A model generated the notes under the pieces. The model had not been told where the DNA came from. It saw only the letters and a list, made by a program, of their open reading frames with translations, and ran no database searches. Both the position numbers and the translations under genes were made by a program. A stretch of DNA of 64,000 bases from Phreatobacter aquaticus (GTDB lineage Bacteria; Pseudomonadota; Alphaproteobacteria; Rhizobiales; Phreatobacteraceae): positions 4,565,001 to 4,629,000 of the forward strand of contig NZ_CP039865.1 in the NCBI RefSeq assembly GCF_005160265.1. Reading direction: 5' to 3'. Of this stretch, positions 8,152 through 15,335 are shown piece by piece. Positions within the stretch are counted from its first letter, which is position 1; each line of letters opens with the position of its first letter.

Positions 8152-9354
8152 TCAGATCGCTTCGACGAGGCCCATGCCCTCGCCGCGCCAATGGCCGACC
8201 GAGGTCACGACCGCCTGCTTGACCTTGCGGGTCATGCCAGCTTCGTTGGCCGAACCGCCGACCGGCGGGATCGCCTGCCCCTTGGAGACCATCATGGCGG
8301 CAAGCGCCACATTGGCCGGGAAGGCCGCTTCCACGCCGTGGCCGATGACCGATCCGGTCGCCCGCGTCGGCACGCGCCGCTGGTCGAGCAGATCGCGCTC
8401 AATGGCAACCGGCTCGGCAATGCCGGTCGCGCCGGAGACGACGACAGTGGCGCCAGGGATCAGGCCGGGCGAAATCAGGTTCCACTGGACGGCGAGCGAG
8501 TGCTCGGCCTGGCCAGGCTTGCGGGCAGTACGGTCGGACGTCACGGACGCGAGCCGCGCAATGGGCTTGGCGCCCCGCTTCTCGGCATGTTCGCGCGCCT
8601 CGATCACGAGGAAGGCGCCGATCGATCCCAGAATCGTGCCGCCGCCCTCGGCCGGCCGCTCCCAGACCGGGGCCCATGGCTTGGCCCAGTTCATGTGTCC
8701 GAGTTCGAAATGCATGATCCCGTCGGGACGCTCGGCGGAATAGGCGCCGCCGGCCAAAAAAAGATCGCCCTGGCCGGCATGGCAGCGGGCCAAAGCAACC
8801 CGCACCGCATCGACGCCCGCCATCTCCTCACCCATGAAGGTGCGCGAGGAACCGACCACACCGTGGACGATCGAGATATTACCGGCCAACAGGTTGGACA
8901 ATTGCGCCAGGAACAGCGTCGGGCGGAGATCGTTCATCAGCCGCTCGTTGAGGAACGGCCCCGGCGTGTTGGTCGTCTCGAGCCCGCTCAGAATCTGCCC
9001 ATCCACCGCATAATCGCGCTCGCCGCCGCCGGCCGCCACGATCATGTGCATGCGCTTGAGGAGATCGTCCTGGCCCTTCACGCCGGCATCGTCGAGGGCA
9101 AGGCCCGCAGCATAAGTGCCGAGCCGCTGCCAGGCTTCCATCTGCCGCCGGTCGCCGCGATCGGGGATCTGCTTGACCACGTCGAAGGCCGCCGCCGGAT
9201 GCACCTGATAGGGCGCATAGGTCTGGCTATCGAGCTTCAGCCACTCGTCCTTGCCGCCATTCAGCGCCGCCCAATGGGCATCCAGCCCCTCGCCAAGAGC
9301 CGTGACCAGTCCGATTCCCGTGATCCAGGCTTCGCGTTCCGGTGCAACGGACAT
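8152..9354 (-). CDS. fabF1XL: Degenerate ketosynthase (FabF1XL type) lacking the active-site cysteine
   Basis: Ketosynthase-fold protein of the AcpXL cluster. The fold is recognisable (ITGIGLVTALGEG at the N-terminus, GGAYSAERPD, GSVIGHGVEAAF), but the active-site cysteine position reads GVVGSSRTF (Ser169-Ser170) and the NAHGTST histidine motif is replaced by VVSGATG. Only the second histidine (IGHGVEA) remains. At 400 aa it is slightly short for the family. It sits 11 bp upstream of the complete ketosynthase gene and 10 bp downstream of fabZ. By analogy with chain-length factors, a non-condensing partner in a heterodimer is the simplest role; this is inference. A decarboxylating-only enzyme is an alternative. 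Confidence 0.88.
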   Translation of the reverse strand: MSVAPEREAWITGIGLVTALGEGLDAHWAALNGGKDEWLKLDSQTYAPYQVHPAAAFDVVKQIPDRGDRRQMEAWQRLGTYAAGLALDDAGVKGQDDLLKRMHMIVAAGGGERDYAVDGQILSGLETTNTPGPFLNERLMNDLRPTLFLAQLSNLLAGNISIVHGVVGSSRTFMGEEMAGVDAVRVALARCHAGQGDLFLAGGAYSAERPDGIMHFELGHMNWAKPWAPVWERPAEGGGTILGSIGAFLVIEAREHAEKRGAKPIARLASVTSDRTARKPGQAEHSLAVQWNLISPGLIPGATVVVSGATGIAEPVAIERDLLDQRRVPTRATGSVIGHGVEAAFPANVALAAMMVSKGQAIPPVGGSANEAGMTRKVKQAVVTSVGHWRGEGMGLVEAI

Positions 9355-9364
9355 CAGGCACTCC

Positions 9365-9838
9365 TCAGGCAGTCTCGAGCTGGTCGAAGGGAAATTGCAG
9401 GCGGCCGCCCCATTCGCGGATCATCTGGGCGAATTTCGGGTCGGGGAAGGCCTTCACCGCGAAGCGGATCTCGGCCTCCGCGATCTTCTTGCCGTCCCGC
9501 GTGATGTGGGCCTTGGTCACCGCATAGCCGGAGCCATCGCCGATCAGGGTCGCATGCACCTCAAGCGGCGTCGAGGGCGGCACGAAATCGCGCATCTTGG
9601 CGTTGTTGGCGCCGACCAGGAACGGCATGGCGGTGATGCCGTTCATGCCGAGGATCAGCCAGCCCGACGTCTGGGCCATGGCTTCGATCATCAGGACGCC
9701 GGGAAGCAGCGGAAATCCCGGGAAATGACCCTCGAAGACCGGGCTTTCGGCGGGAACATCGGCCGCCGCCGACAGGGTCTTCGCCTGCGCGTCGAAGGCG
9801 ATGACGCGCGTGATCATCTGGAACGTCTCGAGCCGCAT
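9365..9838 (-). CDS. fabZXL: 3-hydroxyacyl-ACP dehydratase, FabZXL type
   Basis: Hotdog-fold dehydratase acting on hydroxyacyl-AcpXL during very-long-chain fatty acid elongation. The FabZ active site is clear: His38 in GHFPGFPLLPG and Glu52 in MIEAMAQ. Length from the ATG at 9838 is 157 aa, normal for FabZ. The frame continues far upstream without a stop, but AGGAG lies about 11 nt before this ATG and the family starts here (MRLETFQMITRV). It lies 70 bp after acpXL and 10 bp before the degenerate ketosynthase gene, in the usual rhizobial order acpXL-fabZXL-fabFXL. Confidence 0.92.
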   Translation of the reverse strand: MRLETFQMITRVIAFDAQAKTLSAAADVPAESPVFEGHFPGFPLLPGVLMIEAMAQTSGWLILGMNGITAMPFLVGANNAKMRDFVPPSTPLEVHATLIGDGSGYAVTKAHITRDGKKIAEAEIRFAVKAFPDPKFAQMIREWGGRLQFPFDQLETA

Positions 9839-9908
9839 GGGAGGCGGATCTCCTGCAGGCTCAGCCGAACGATTCGGACCGGCCGAAAAGAAACAAATCG
9901 CTGAGGAA

Positions 9909-10190
9909 TCAGGCCGATTTGGCGGCGACGAGCTCGTCGATCTTGCCGCAGAGAGCGCCGAGAACGAAGTAGTCTTCGGTCTTCGCCTTGCCTTCGTTGA
10001 CCTCCTGGGTCCACTTCTCGAGCGGCAGCTTGATGCCGAAGGCCTTGTCGATGGCGAAGGCGATGTCGAGGAAATCCAGCGAATCGATGCCGAGATCGTC
10101 GATTGCGTGGCTTTCCGGCGTGATCTTCTCCAGCGGGATGTCGCAGGTTTCAGAGATGATCTTCGAGACGGCATCGAAGGTTGACGACAT
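9909..10190 (-). CDS. acpXL: Very-long-chain acyl carrier protein AcpXL
   Basis: Specialised acyl carrier protein that carries the C28-type acyl chain added to lipid A in Hyphomicrobiales. The phosphopantetheine attachment serine is Ser37 in the LGIDSLDF motif, and the protein is acidic around it. At 93 aa it is longer than housekeeping ACP (about 78 aa), as expected for AcpXL. The ATG at 10190 has GGAG about 10 nt upstream; the frame extends to 10274 but the extra residues have no ACP similarity. It is the first gene of the minus-strand operon acpXL-fabZ-fabF1-fabF2-fabG, divergent from the adh-lpxXL pair. Confidence 0.95.
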   Translation of the reverse strand: MSSTFDAVSKIISETCDIPLEKITPESHAIDDLGIDSLDFLDIAFAIDKAFGIKLPLEKWTQEVNEGKAKTEDYFVLGALCGKIDELVAAKSA

Positions 10191-10591
10191 TCTGTGTGAT
10201 CTCCGTGGGTGCGGGCATCGGCCCCTGGAACAGGAGCATAAGCCAGCGTTCGCCGCCGAGGGCGCCATATGCATTCGCGCCTGCTATAGAGGACGAGGGC
10301 TGCGTCATCAACCCTTTGAGGTGCGCAGCCACAACGGCCCTGTGCGTGGGGGGAGATGGTCCGGGACAGGCTCCGGGACAAGGCACCGCCTCTCCAGCAA
10401 ATCCGCCAGGATGGACCCGAGACGTCGTGGAACAGGAGCGAGGCGTCGCTCCGGCAATCCTGCCGCCCCATTGGCCGCAGCGCAAAACGTTGACGGGGAC
10501 AAGCCGGGCCTTTAGGCAACCCCCCTCCTGGGGTCGCGGCGCGCCTGCGCGGCGCCCCTGCCCTTTTCCAGTCTCTTGCAAGGAGATGACC
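10191..10591 (+). other. Divergent intergenic region between acpXL and adh
   Basis: About 400 bp with no convincing gene, which must hold the promoters of both the acpXL operon (minus) and the adh-lpxXL pair (plus). I see no strong sigma-70 pair. A GC-rich imperfect inverted repeat lies at 10531-10560 (left arm GGGTCGCGGCGC, loop GCCT, right arm GCGCGGCGCCCC, 10 of 12 pairs) just before the adh ribosome site. It could be a leader hairpin. Long open frames crossing this region look like chance results of high GC. Confidence 0.5.
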
Positions 10592-11614
10592 ATGCGTGCG
10601 CTCCGCCTCCATGGCGACCGCGACCTCCGCATCGAGGAGATCGACGACGCGCCGGCCCCTGCCGCCGGCGAGGTCCGCATCAAGGTCGCGGCTGTCGCGC
10701 TCAACCATATCGACCTCTGGGGCTTCCGCGGCATGGCGTTTGCCAAGCGCAAGATGCCGCTGGTGGTTGGCGCCGAGGCCTCCGGCACGATCTCCGAGGT
10801 TGGCGCGGGCGTCACCCGCTTCAAGGTCGGCGATCCCGTGGTCATGTACGGCGCCAAGACCTGCGGCACCTGCCGCTTCTGTCAGCGCGGCCAGGACAAC
10901 CTCTGCACCGACGTCGCCGGTGTCATGGGCTTCCATATCGACGGCTTCGCCTGCGAATATGTCACGATGGAAGACCGCCTGGTCATCCCGGTCCCGGCCG
11001 GTGTGTCGCTCCGCGATGCGGCCACCGCCCCCATCACCTATTCGACCGTCGAGCACATGCTGATCGACAATTGCAAGCTGGAGCCCGGCGAGACCGTGCT
11101 GGTCCAGGCCGGCGGCTCAGGCATCGGCACCATCGCCATCAAGCTCGCGAAATCGATGGGCTGCACCGTCATCACCACGGTCGGCGATGACGAGAAGGCT
11201 GCCAAGGCGCTGGCGATCGGCGCCGATCATGCCATCAACTACCGCACCGAGCGCTTCGAGGGCGTGGTCCGCAAGATCACCAAGAAGAAGGGCGTCGACG
11301 TCGCCTTCGAACATACCGGCGCCGATACGTTCAACCAGTCGCTGTTCTGCTTGCGGCGCGGCGGCCGTCTCGCCACCTGCGGCGCCACCTCGGGCGCCAC
11401 GATCACCTTCAACCTGATGCAGCTGTTCCAGCAGCAGTACAAGATCCACGGCTCGTTCGGTGCGCCGATGCGCGCCATTGCCGATGGCCTGAAGCGCATC
11501 GAGGCCGGCGTCCTGCCGGTGATCGACACCGAACTGCCGCTGGCCGATTTCGCCCAGGCGCTGGACCGGCTGGAAGGCCGCAAGGTCTTCGGCAAGATCC
11601 TGGTCCATATCTGA
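10592..11614 (+). CDS. Zinc-containing alcohol dehydrogenase of the AcpXL cluster
   Basis: Medium-chain dehydrogenase/reductase, the adh member of the conserved rhizobial AcpXL locus; its reaction there is not settled and could be enoyl reduction of the growing chain. A GroES-like half carries four structural-zinc cysteines (Cys91, 94, 97, 105 in CGTCRFCQRGQDNLC), and the Rossmann half has VLVQAGGSGIGTIAIKLA. The usual catalytic-zinc cysteine near residue 38 is absent (ALNHIDLWG), as in quinone-oxidoreductase-like members. The ATG at 10592 is set by AGGAG at 10581-10585, 6 nt upstream; an ATG at 10586 would abut that site. Length is 340 aa. It is followed after 10 bp by lpxXL on the same strand. 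Confidence 0.9.
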   Translation: MRALRLHGDRDLRIEEIDDAPAPAAGEVRIKVAAVALNHIDLWGFRGMAFAKRKMPLVVGAEASGTISEVGAGVTRFKVGDPVVMYGAKTCGTCRFCQRGQDNLCTDVAGVMGFHIDGFACEYVTMEDRLVIPVPAGVSLRDAATAPITYSTVEHMLIDNCKLEPGETVLVQAGGSGIGTIAIKLAKSMGCTVITTVGDDEKAAKALAIGADHAINYRTERFEGVVRKITKKKGVDVAFEHTGADTFNQSLFCLRRGGRLATCGATSGATITFNLMQLFQQQYKIHGSFGAPMRAIADGLKRIEAGVLPVIDTELPLADFAQALDRLEGRKVFGKILVHI

Positions 11615-11624
11615 GGACCGGCGC

Positions 11625-12539
11625 GTGGTCCGCTGGCTCCGCCACAACTACCCCTGGGCCATGCTCCCGGCCGACTGGATCGTCGGCCAGATCGTGCTGG
11701 TGGCGCTGTGGCTGGTGCGCTCGCTCGGACCTGATCGCGCCAGCAATCTCGGCGCGGCGGTCACCCCGGTCATCGGGCGGCTCCTGAAGCAGAACCGCAT
11801 CGGCTACGACAATCTGAAGGCCGCCTTCCCCGAGAAATCGGAGGAGGAATTGCGCGCCATCCTGCGCGGCGTCTGGGAGAATTTGGGCCGCACCGCCTGC
11901 GAATATGCCTGCATGGACGCGCTCTGGGACTATGACGATGCCCGCCCCAACGAGGGCCGGATCGAGACCCATGACGTGCCGCTCTACGAGCGCCTGCGCG
12001 ACGACGGCAAGCCCGCCATCTTCTTTGCCGCTCATCTCGCCAATTGGGAGATCCCGGCGGTCGCCGCCGCCGCCCACGGCCTCGACATGACGGCGCTGTT
12101 CCGCATGCCCAACAACCGCTTCGTCGCCCGCGCCATCCAGAAGATCCGCGGCCGCACCATGGGCAAGATGGTGCCCTCCGGCGGCGCCGGCGTGCTGCAA
12201 CTGGTCCGCGAGCTGGAGCGCAACGCCCATATCGGCATGCTGGTCGACCAGCACCTTCACCGGGGCGTCGACGTCACCTTCTTCGGCCGCACGGTGAAGG
12301 CAAACCCCACCGCCGCCAAACTCGCCCGCGAGTTCGACTGCCCGGTCCACGGCGCCCGCGCGATCCGGTTGGCCAACAACCGCTTCCGGCTGGAGGCAAC
12401 CGAGGCGCTCGACCTGCCCCGCGACGCCGAGGGCCGCATCGACGTCCAGGGCGCCATGCAGATGATGACGTCAGTGGTGGAGGGTTGGGTGCGCGAGCAT
12501 CCCGAGCAATGGCTGTGGCTGCATAGACGGTGGCGGTGA
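11625..12539 (+). CDS. lpxXL: Lipid A very-long-chain acyltransferase LpxXL (LpxL/HtrB family)
   Basis: Membrane-associated acyltransferase of the LpxL/LpxM family that transfers the AcpXL-bound very-long-chain acyl group to lipid A. The HxxxxE catalytic box is present as AAHLANWEIP (His137 to Glu142), and one N-terminal hydrophobic segment (about residues 16-35) anchors it. The C-terminus has the family's HPEQWLWLHRRW. The GTG start at 11625 follows a TGAGGA element and gives 304 aa, normal for the family. It is paired with adh and divergent from acpXL, whereas in better-known rhizobia all these genes are commonly described in one direction. It is the last gene before the AT-rich cassette. 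Confidence 0.93.
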   Translation: MVRWLRHNYPWAMLPADWIVGQIVLVALWLVRSLGPDRASNLGAAVTPVIGRLLKQNRIGYDNLKAAFPEKSEEELRAILRGVWENLGRTACEYACMDALWDYDDARPNEGRIETHDVPLYERLRDDGKPAIFFAAHLANWEIPAVAAAAHGLDMTALFRMPNNRFVARAIQKIRGRTMGKMVPSGGAGVLQLVRELERNAHIGMLVDQHLHRGVDVTFFGRTVKANPTAAKLAREFDCPVHGARAIRLANNRFRLEATEALDLPRDAEGRIDVQGAMQMMTSVVEGWVREHPEQWLWLHRRWR

Positions 12540-12682
12540 GCGATAGTTTGCGAGCGTACCATTCTGCTCGCGCCAGCTTACGAACGCCACCAGGATCGCA
12601 CCAATTGCCCGCTGCCAGCTATGACAATGCTCGCATTCGAGATGTGCGATGATGCTCTACTTTCCGAAATGCGTCGGGAGTG

Positions 12683-12711
12683 TTGCACAACGCTGTCTTC
12701 TTAAATACGCT
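12683..12711 (+). promoter_or_regulatory. Candidate sigma-70 promoter of the AT-rich cassette
   Basis: TTGCAC at 12683-12688 and TACGCT at 12706-12711 are separated by 17 bp, giving a moderate -35/-10 pair 24 bp before the first cassette gene. Position and spacing fit; the -10 is weak, so this is a suggestion only. Confidence 0.3.
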
Positions 12712-12734
12712 GAGATAGGATAGGGTGTGCTGGC

Positions 12735-13376
12735 ATGGAAATTAAGATCACCCAGATTTTGCCGCCGAAGGGATTTCCCTGGGAAGGCTTACTTGCGCTT
12801 GCCCCACACCTATTGTGGGTTTCTGTTGCCATTGGCCTAGTTGCGGTGATTGGTCCCGCACGAATTCGATACGCTTTTTCTCAAGCCAAGAAATTATCCT
12901 TTGGAGGGTTCGAACTTCAACTAAAGTCGGAGCTAGAACAGGCAGCGGCATCGAAAAATATCGCAATGGACAATTTTAATTTGGGGACTTTAGAGCGGCG
13001 CCTCGACCGACTTCGCGAGCTATTCGTAACCGCGCACATACTATGGATAGACGACAACCCGGCAGGCAACCTATCTGAAATGCGAATACTAAGATCCTTT
13101 GGCGCGACCATAGAGATAGCACGCTCAGATGAATCTGCTAGAACTTCCCTGCAACGATCTATATTCGATTTGGTTCTATCAGATATGAGCAGAGATGGAA
13201 ATCCGCGGGCTGGCGCGCTCTTTTTGCCCGAGGTCAAAAATTCGCTCTTTTCTCCTCCGATTATTTTTTACGTAGGGAATCGCTCCTGTAGTCCAGACGG
13301 AGCGTTCGGCATGACAACTCGGCCTGACGAACTGCTTCATCTGATTTTGGATGCACTGGAGCGTAAGGTAAAATAG
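12735..13376 (+). CDS. Membrane-anchored degenerate receiver-domain protein
   Basis: First gene of an AT-rich three-gene cassette. A membrane segment covers about residues 20-40 (LALAPHLLWVSVAIGLVAVI), then a short helical linker, then a receiver-like domain from about residue 98. Receiver marks are HILWIDDNP (acidic pair Asp106-Asp107) and LVLSDM (Asp150 at the phosphoacceptor position). The conserved Thr/Ser is lost (IIFYVGN) and the lysine position reads arginine (TTRPDEL), so ordinary phosphotransfer is doubtful. The IIFYVGNR and TRPDEL pattern resembles stand-alone receiver-like proteins with an IIYAGSR motif in other bacteria (recollection, not checked). No kinase is nearby. Codon and base use are far more AT-rich than both flanks. 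The TAG stop is followed directly by the next ATG. Confidence 0.75.
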   Translation: MEIKITQILPPKGFPWEGLLALAPHLLWVSVAIGLVAVIGPARIRYAFSQAKKLSFGGFELQLKSELEQAAASKNIAMDNFNLGTLERRLDRLRELFVTAHILWIDDNPAGNLSEMRILRSFGATIEIARSDESARTSLQRSIFDLVLSDMSRDGNPRAGALFLPEVKNSLFSPPIIFYVGNRSCSPDGAFGMTTRPDELLHLILDALERKVK

Positions 13377-13991
13377 ATGTATATTCAACATTGCGCAAAA
13401 GGAATTGCGGGATCACACAATGGTGTGGGTGGCATAACATGGAATTCCGCAAAAAGCATACTAACTAGCGGCGATGGAATACTATCAAACTGGTGGATAA
13501 AAATGGGAAGCATAACGCCAAAAATGATTGAAAACGTTCTTACCGAATCAAATCTTGATTCACATTTGCATGACTACAACAACTTTGGAAATGACACCCC
13601 ATTCATTTCACTTGCCTGCGGCGCAGTTGAACGAGATACATTGCTGCAAAGCAATTTCGCATATTCTGCGATTGACACCGCACTCATGTTCGCAACCGAT
13701 AATTGGAACAGGCCAGGCGCAGTATTTTACTGCTGGGTGCCAACAAGCCACTACAAAGCAGTACCTATTTCTGCAGTTGCCGAACCTGTACGGGACTTGA
13801 ATATTTATCAAAGATGGTCCCCTTACCAACTGGAGGGAGAAATAACTGCGAAAATAAATATTCCGTCCAATCAAATTGAACGAGTCGAATGGTGGGACGC
13901 CTCAATCAGCACCACGGATCCGCATCATACGTTTCATAATACAAAATATATTGAGCCGAAAATATTGAGCAATTTAAGAGATATGTTCTAA
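13377..13991 (+). CDS. Unknown protein with ADP-ribosyltransferase-like motifs
   Basis: Second cassette gene, starting on the base after the previous stop, with AAGG about 9 nt upstream. I do not recognise a named family. Its pattern fits the R-S-E class of mono-ADP-ribosyltransferase folds: TPFISL (Ser78) resembles the central serine strand, then an A...FAT helix (ALMFATDNW), a strand AVFYCWV, and YQLEGEITAKINIP near residues 150-163, which offers both Q-x-E (Gln151/Glu153) and E-x-E (Glu153/Glu155) candidates ahead of the IPSNQI strand. The N-terminal NAD-binding arginine is not obvious, so the call is tentative. No signal peptide or membrane segment is seen. Length is 204 aa and the stop overlaps the next start by one base (TAATG). 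If active, it could be a toxin or defence effector (inference). Confidence 0.7.
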   Translation: MYIQHCAKGIAGSHNGVGGITWNSAKSILTSGDGILSNWWIKMGSITPKMIENVLTESNLDSHLHDYNNFGNDTPFISLACGAVERDTLLQSNFAYSAIDTALMFATDNWNRPGAVFYCWVPTSHYKAVPISAVAEPVRDLNIYQRWSPYQLEGEITAKINIPSNQIERVEWWDASISTTDPHHTFHNTKYIEPKILSNLRDMF

Positions 13992-14878
13992 TGCAAAACC
14001 TGCTTCAAGATATTGAATCGCGGCAGCTCGAACATCGCATTCGATTTCTGAAAACAAGAGCATTGGCACATGAAGAAAGAGCCGAACACGAAAAGCTGAT
14101 ATATGGTGATTATAGGCACAGCGCTTGCGCCGCAACTTTACTTCGAGATGCAGGATGCCTTTGTTTGCTTATTGGAAACATTAAGGAAGGTCGGCAGTTA
14201 ATTTTTGAATCTGGAGTGAAATTCTTAAATATTGGACTTCCATACGGCATGTTATTATTAACAATTTCGAATATAAAAGCGCCAGCCAAATCTATCGAGA
14301 AATATATTTACCTCAGTAGAATAATCATGCATCAACACAAATTTGACCGGCACACAGAGACAGCAGATGAGCGCTTACCTCTTGGCGAGGCCTCGATCAA
14401 CTCACCACGTCAAATATTGTCTTTAATTCAAACGAACTGGCTAACCAAAGGGCGGACAACCAAGGATTCCGAAATCGATGAAGAAGCCTTGTATTCAACC
14501 TTACAGCATAGACAAGGTTACCAAATTGGTACCACCGGCCTATCCTATTGGACATATAAGAACATTGCCCTAAGTCTTACCAATAATGTCTCAAAATATT
14601 CTTTTCCCCAAACCGAACTTCCGACCGCGGCTAAGAACGGATTCCAGACGCTGATAGCGATACGCTCTGAAAATATTCGACGAGCGCGACAAAATTCATA
14701 TCAATGGAATCTAGTCGCACGGCCCAGCGAGATTCTTGATGTCGATGCCATCGTAATCGCATTGCTGGCGATATTTGGTGAAATGAGCAAAGAGTTGTTG
14801 GGTTCCTTTGGACAGAATGATGACCCACTTGTGACTGCACCAATTGCCATCGCCTTAAGCCTTTCGACAAACCGATAG
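13991..14878 (+). CDS. Unknown helical protein, third gene of the AT-rich cassette
   Basis: A 295-aa protein with no family I recognise. It begins with a charged helical stretch (about residues 1-40, rich in E, R and H) followed by a helical hairpin around CAATLLRDAGCLCLLIGN and KFLNIGLPYGMLLL. A Leu/Ile-rich helix follows near residues 250-265 (VIALLAIFGEMSK). No transmembrane helix is certain. The ATG overlaps the previous stop by one base, so all three cassette genes are translationally coupled and probably work together. Base composition matches the other two genes and differs strongly from the flanks. It could be a regulator, partner or antidote of the upstream protein; nothing in the sequence decides this. 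Confidence 0.7.
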   Translation: MQNLLQDIESRQLEHRIRFLKTRALAHEERAEHEKLIYGDYRHSACAATLLRDAGCLCLLIGNIKEGRQLIFESGVKFLNIGLPYGMLLLTISNIKAPAKSIEKYIYLSRIIMHQHKFDRHTETADERLPLGEASINSPRQILSLIQTNWLTKGRTTKDSEIDEEALYSTLQHRQGYQIGTTGLSYWTYKNIALSLTNNVSKYSFPQTELPTAAKNGFQTLIAIRSENIRRARQNSYQWNLVARPSEILDVDAIVIALLAIFGEMSKELLGSFGQNDDPLVTAPIAIALSLSTNR

Positions 14879-14922
14879 CTGGAGTGGGCATAGCGCGCGG
14901 GCTTGGGCCATAGGCGGCGTTC

Positions 14923-15058
14923 TCAGCGAACCTGCACGTTGGTCGGCGCGAACAGCACATTGATCATCGCCACGCCCAGGAGTCCCGCCACATTGGTCGC
15001 CCACCTGAAGTCATTGTTGACAGGCATGATGTAGCGCGGCCTCGGAAGGACGTAGACT
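14923..15058 (-). pseudogene. Relic of a GT61-family glycosyltransferase gene
   Basis: A minus-strand fragment reads FRWATNVAGLLGVAMINVLFA and ends at a TGA at 14923-14925. It matches the conserved C-terminal region of the intact GT61 gene at 16792-18117 (FSRATHVVGIMGAAMSNVLFA), but the 80 or so residues that should follow are missing. Upstream it runs into the enoyl-CoA hydratase relic. No start codon or ribosome site fits. It is a decayed piece, not a gene. Confidence 0.65.
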
Positions 15059-15232
15059 TCACTCTCCCTGGTACCTTGGCGCCCGCTTCTCCCGGAACGA
15101 GGCCACGCCCTCGGCATAATCGGCTGACGCTTGCGCGAGCAGGGACTGGTCGCGGTCAAGCTCCGCCGCCACGGGGGCGAGCGCATTGGCATAGGCATTA
15201 ATGCCGGCCTTGCACATGCGCAGCAACACTAG
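15059..15232 (-). pseudogene. 5'-truncated copy of the enoyl-CoA hydratase gene
   Basis: The minus strand encodes about 55 residues ending in ASFREKRAPRYQGE and a stop at 15059-15061. They match the last 55 residues of the intact hydratase gene at 15921-16715 (ASFREKREPQYRGE) with about five differences in the final 52, and DNA identity by eye is above 90%. Homology ends abruptly at about 15232, where the frame meets a TGA. This is a truncated duplicate lying beside the AT-rich cassette. Confidence 0.8.
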
Positions 15233-15335
15233 TCAGAGCGCCATCGCCCTGCCCACTCACGCCGTCAGACCCACGCCAGTCCCGTCGCCGCCAATGAGGC
15301 GGGCATGACGCCCGCCTCGAACGGCTGCCTGTCCG

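Noticed and set aside
9839-11056. Long minus-strand frame joined to fabZ, running across acpXL and into adh
   Set aside because: Only the last 157 residues show FabZ motifs. The rest lies opposite adh or over acpXL in another frame and has low-complexity Arg/Ala/Gly content typical of high-GC shadow frames.
12540-15260. Insertion-sequence or tRNA-based integration as the source of the AT-rich cassette
   Set aside because: I found no transposase or integrase gene, no terminal inverted repeats and no tRNA-like sequence at either edge; only gene relics on the right side.
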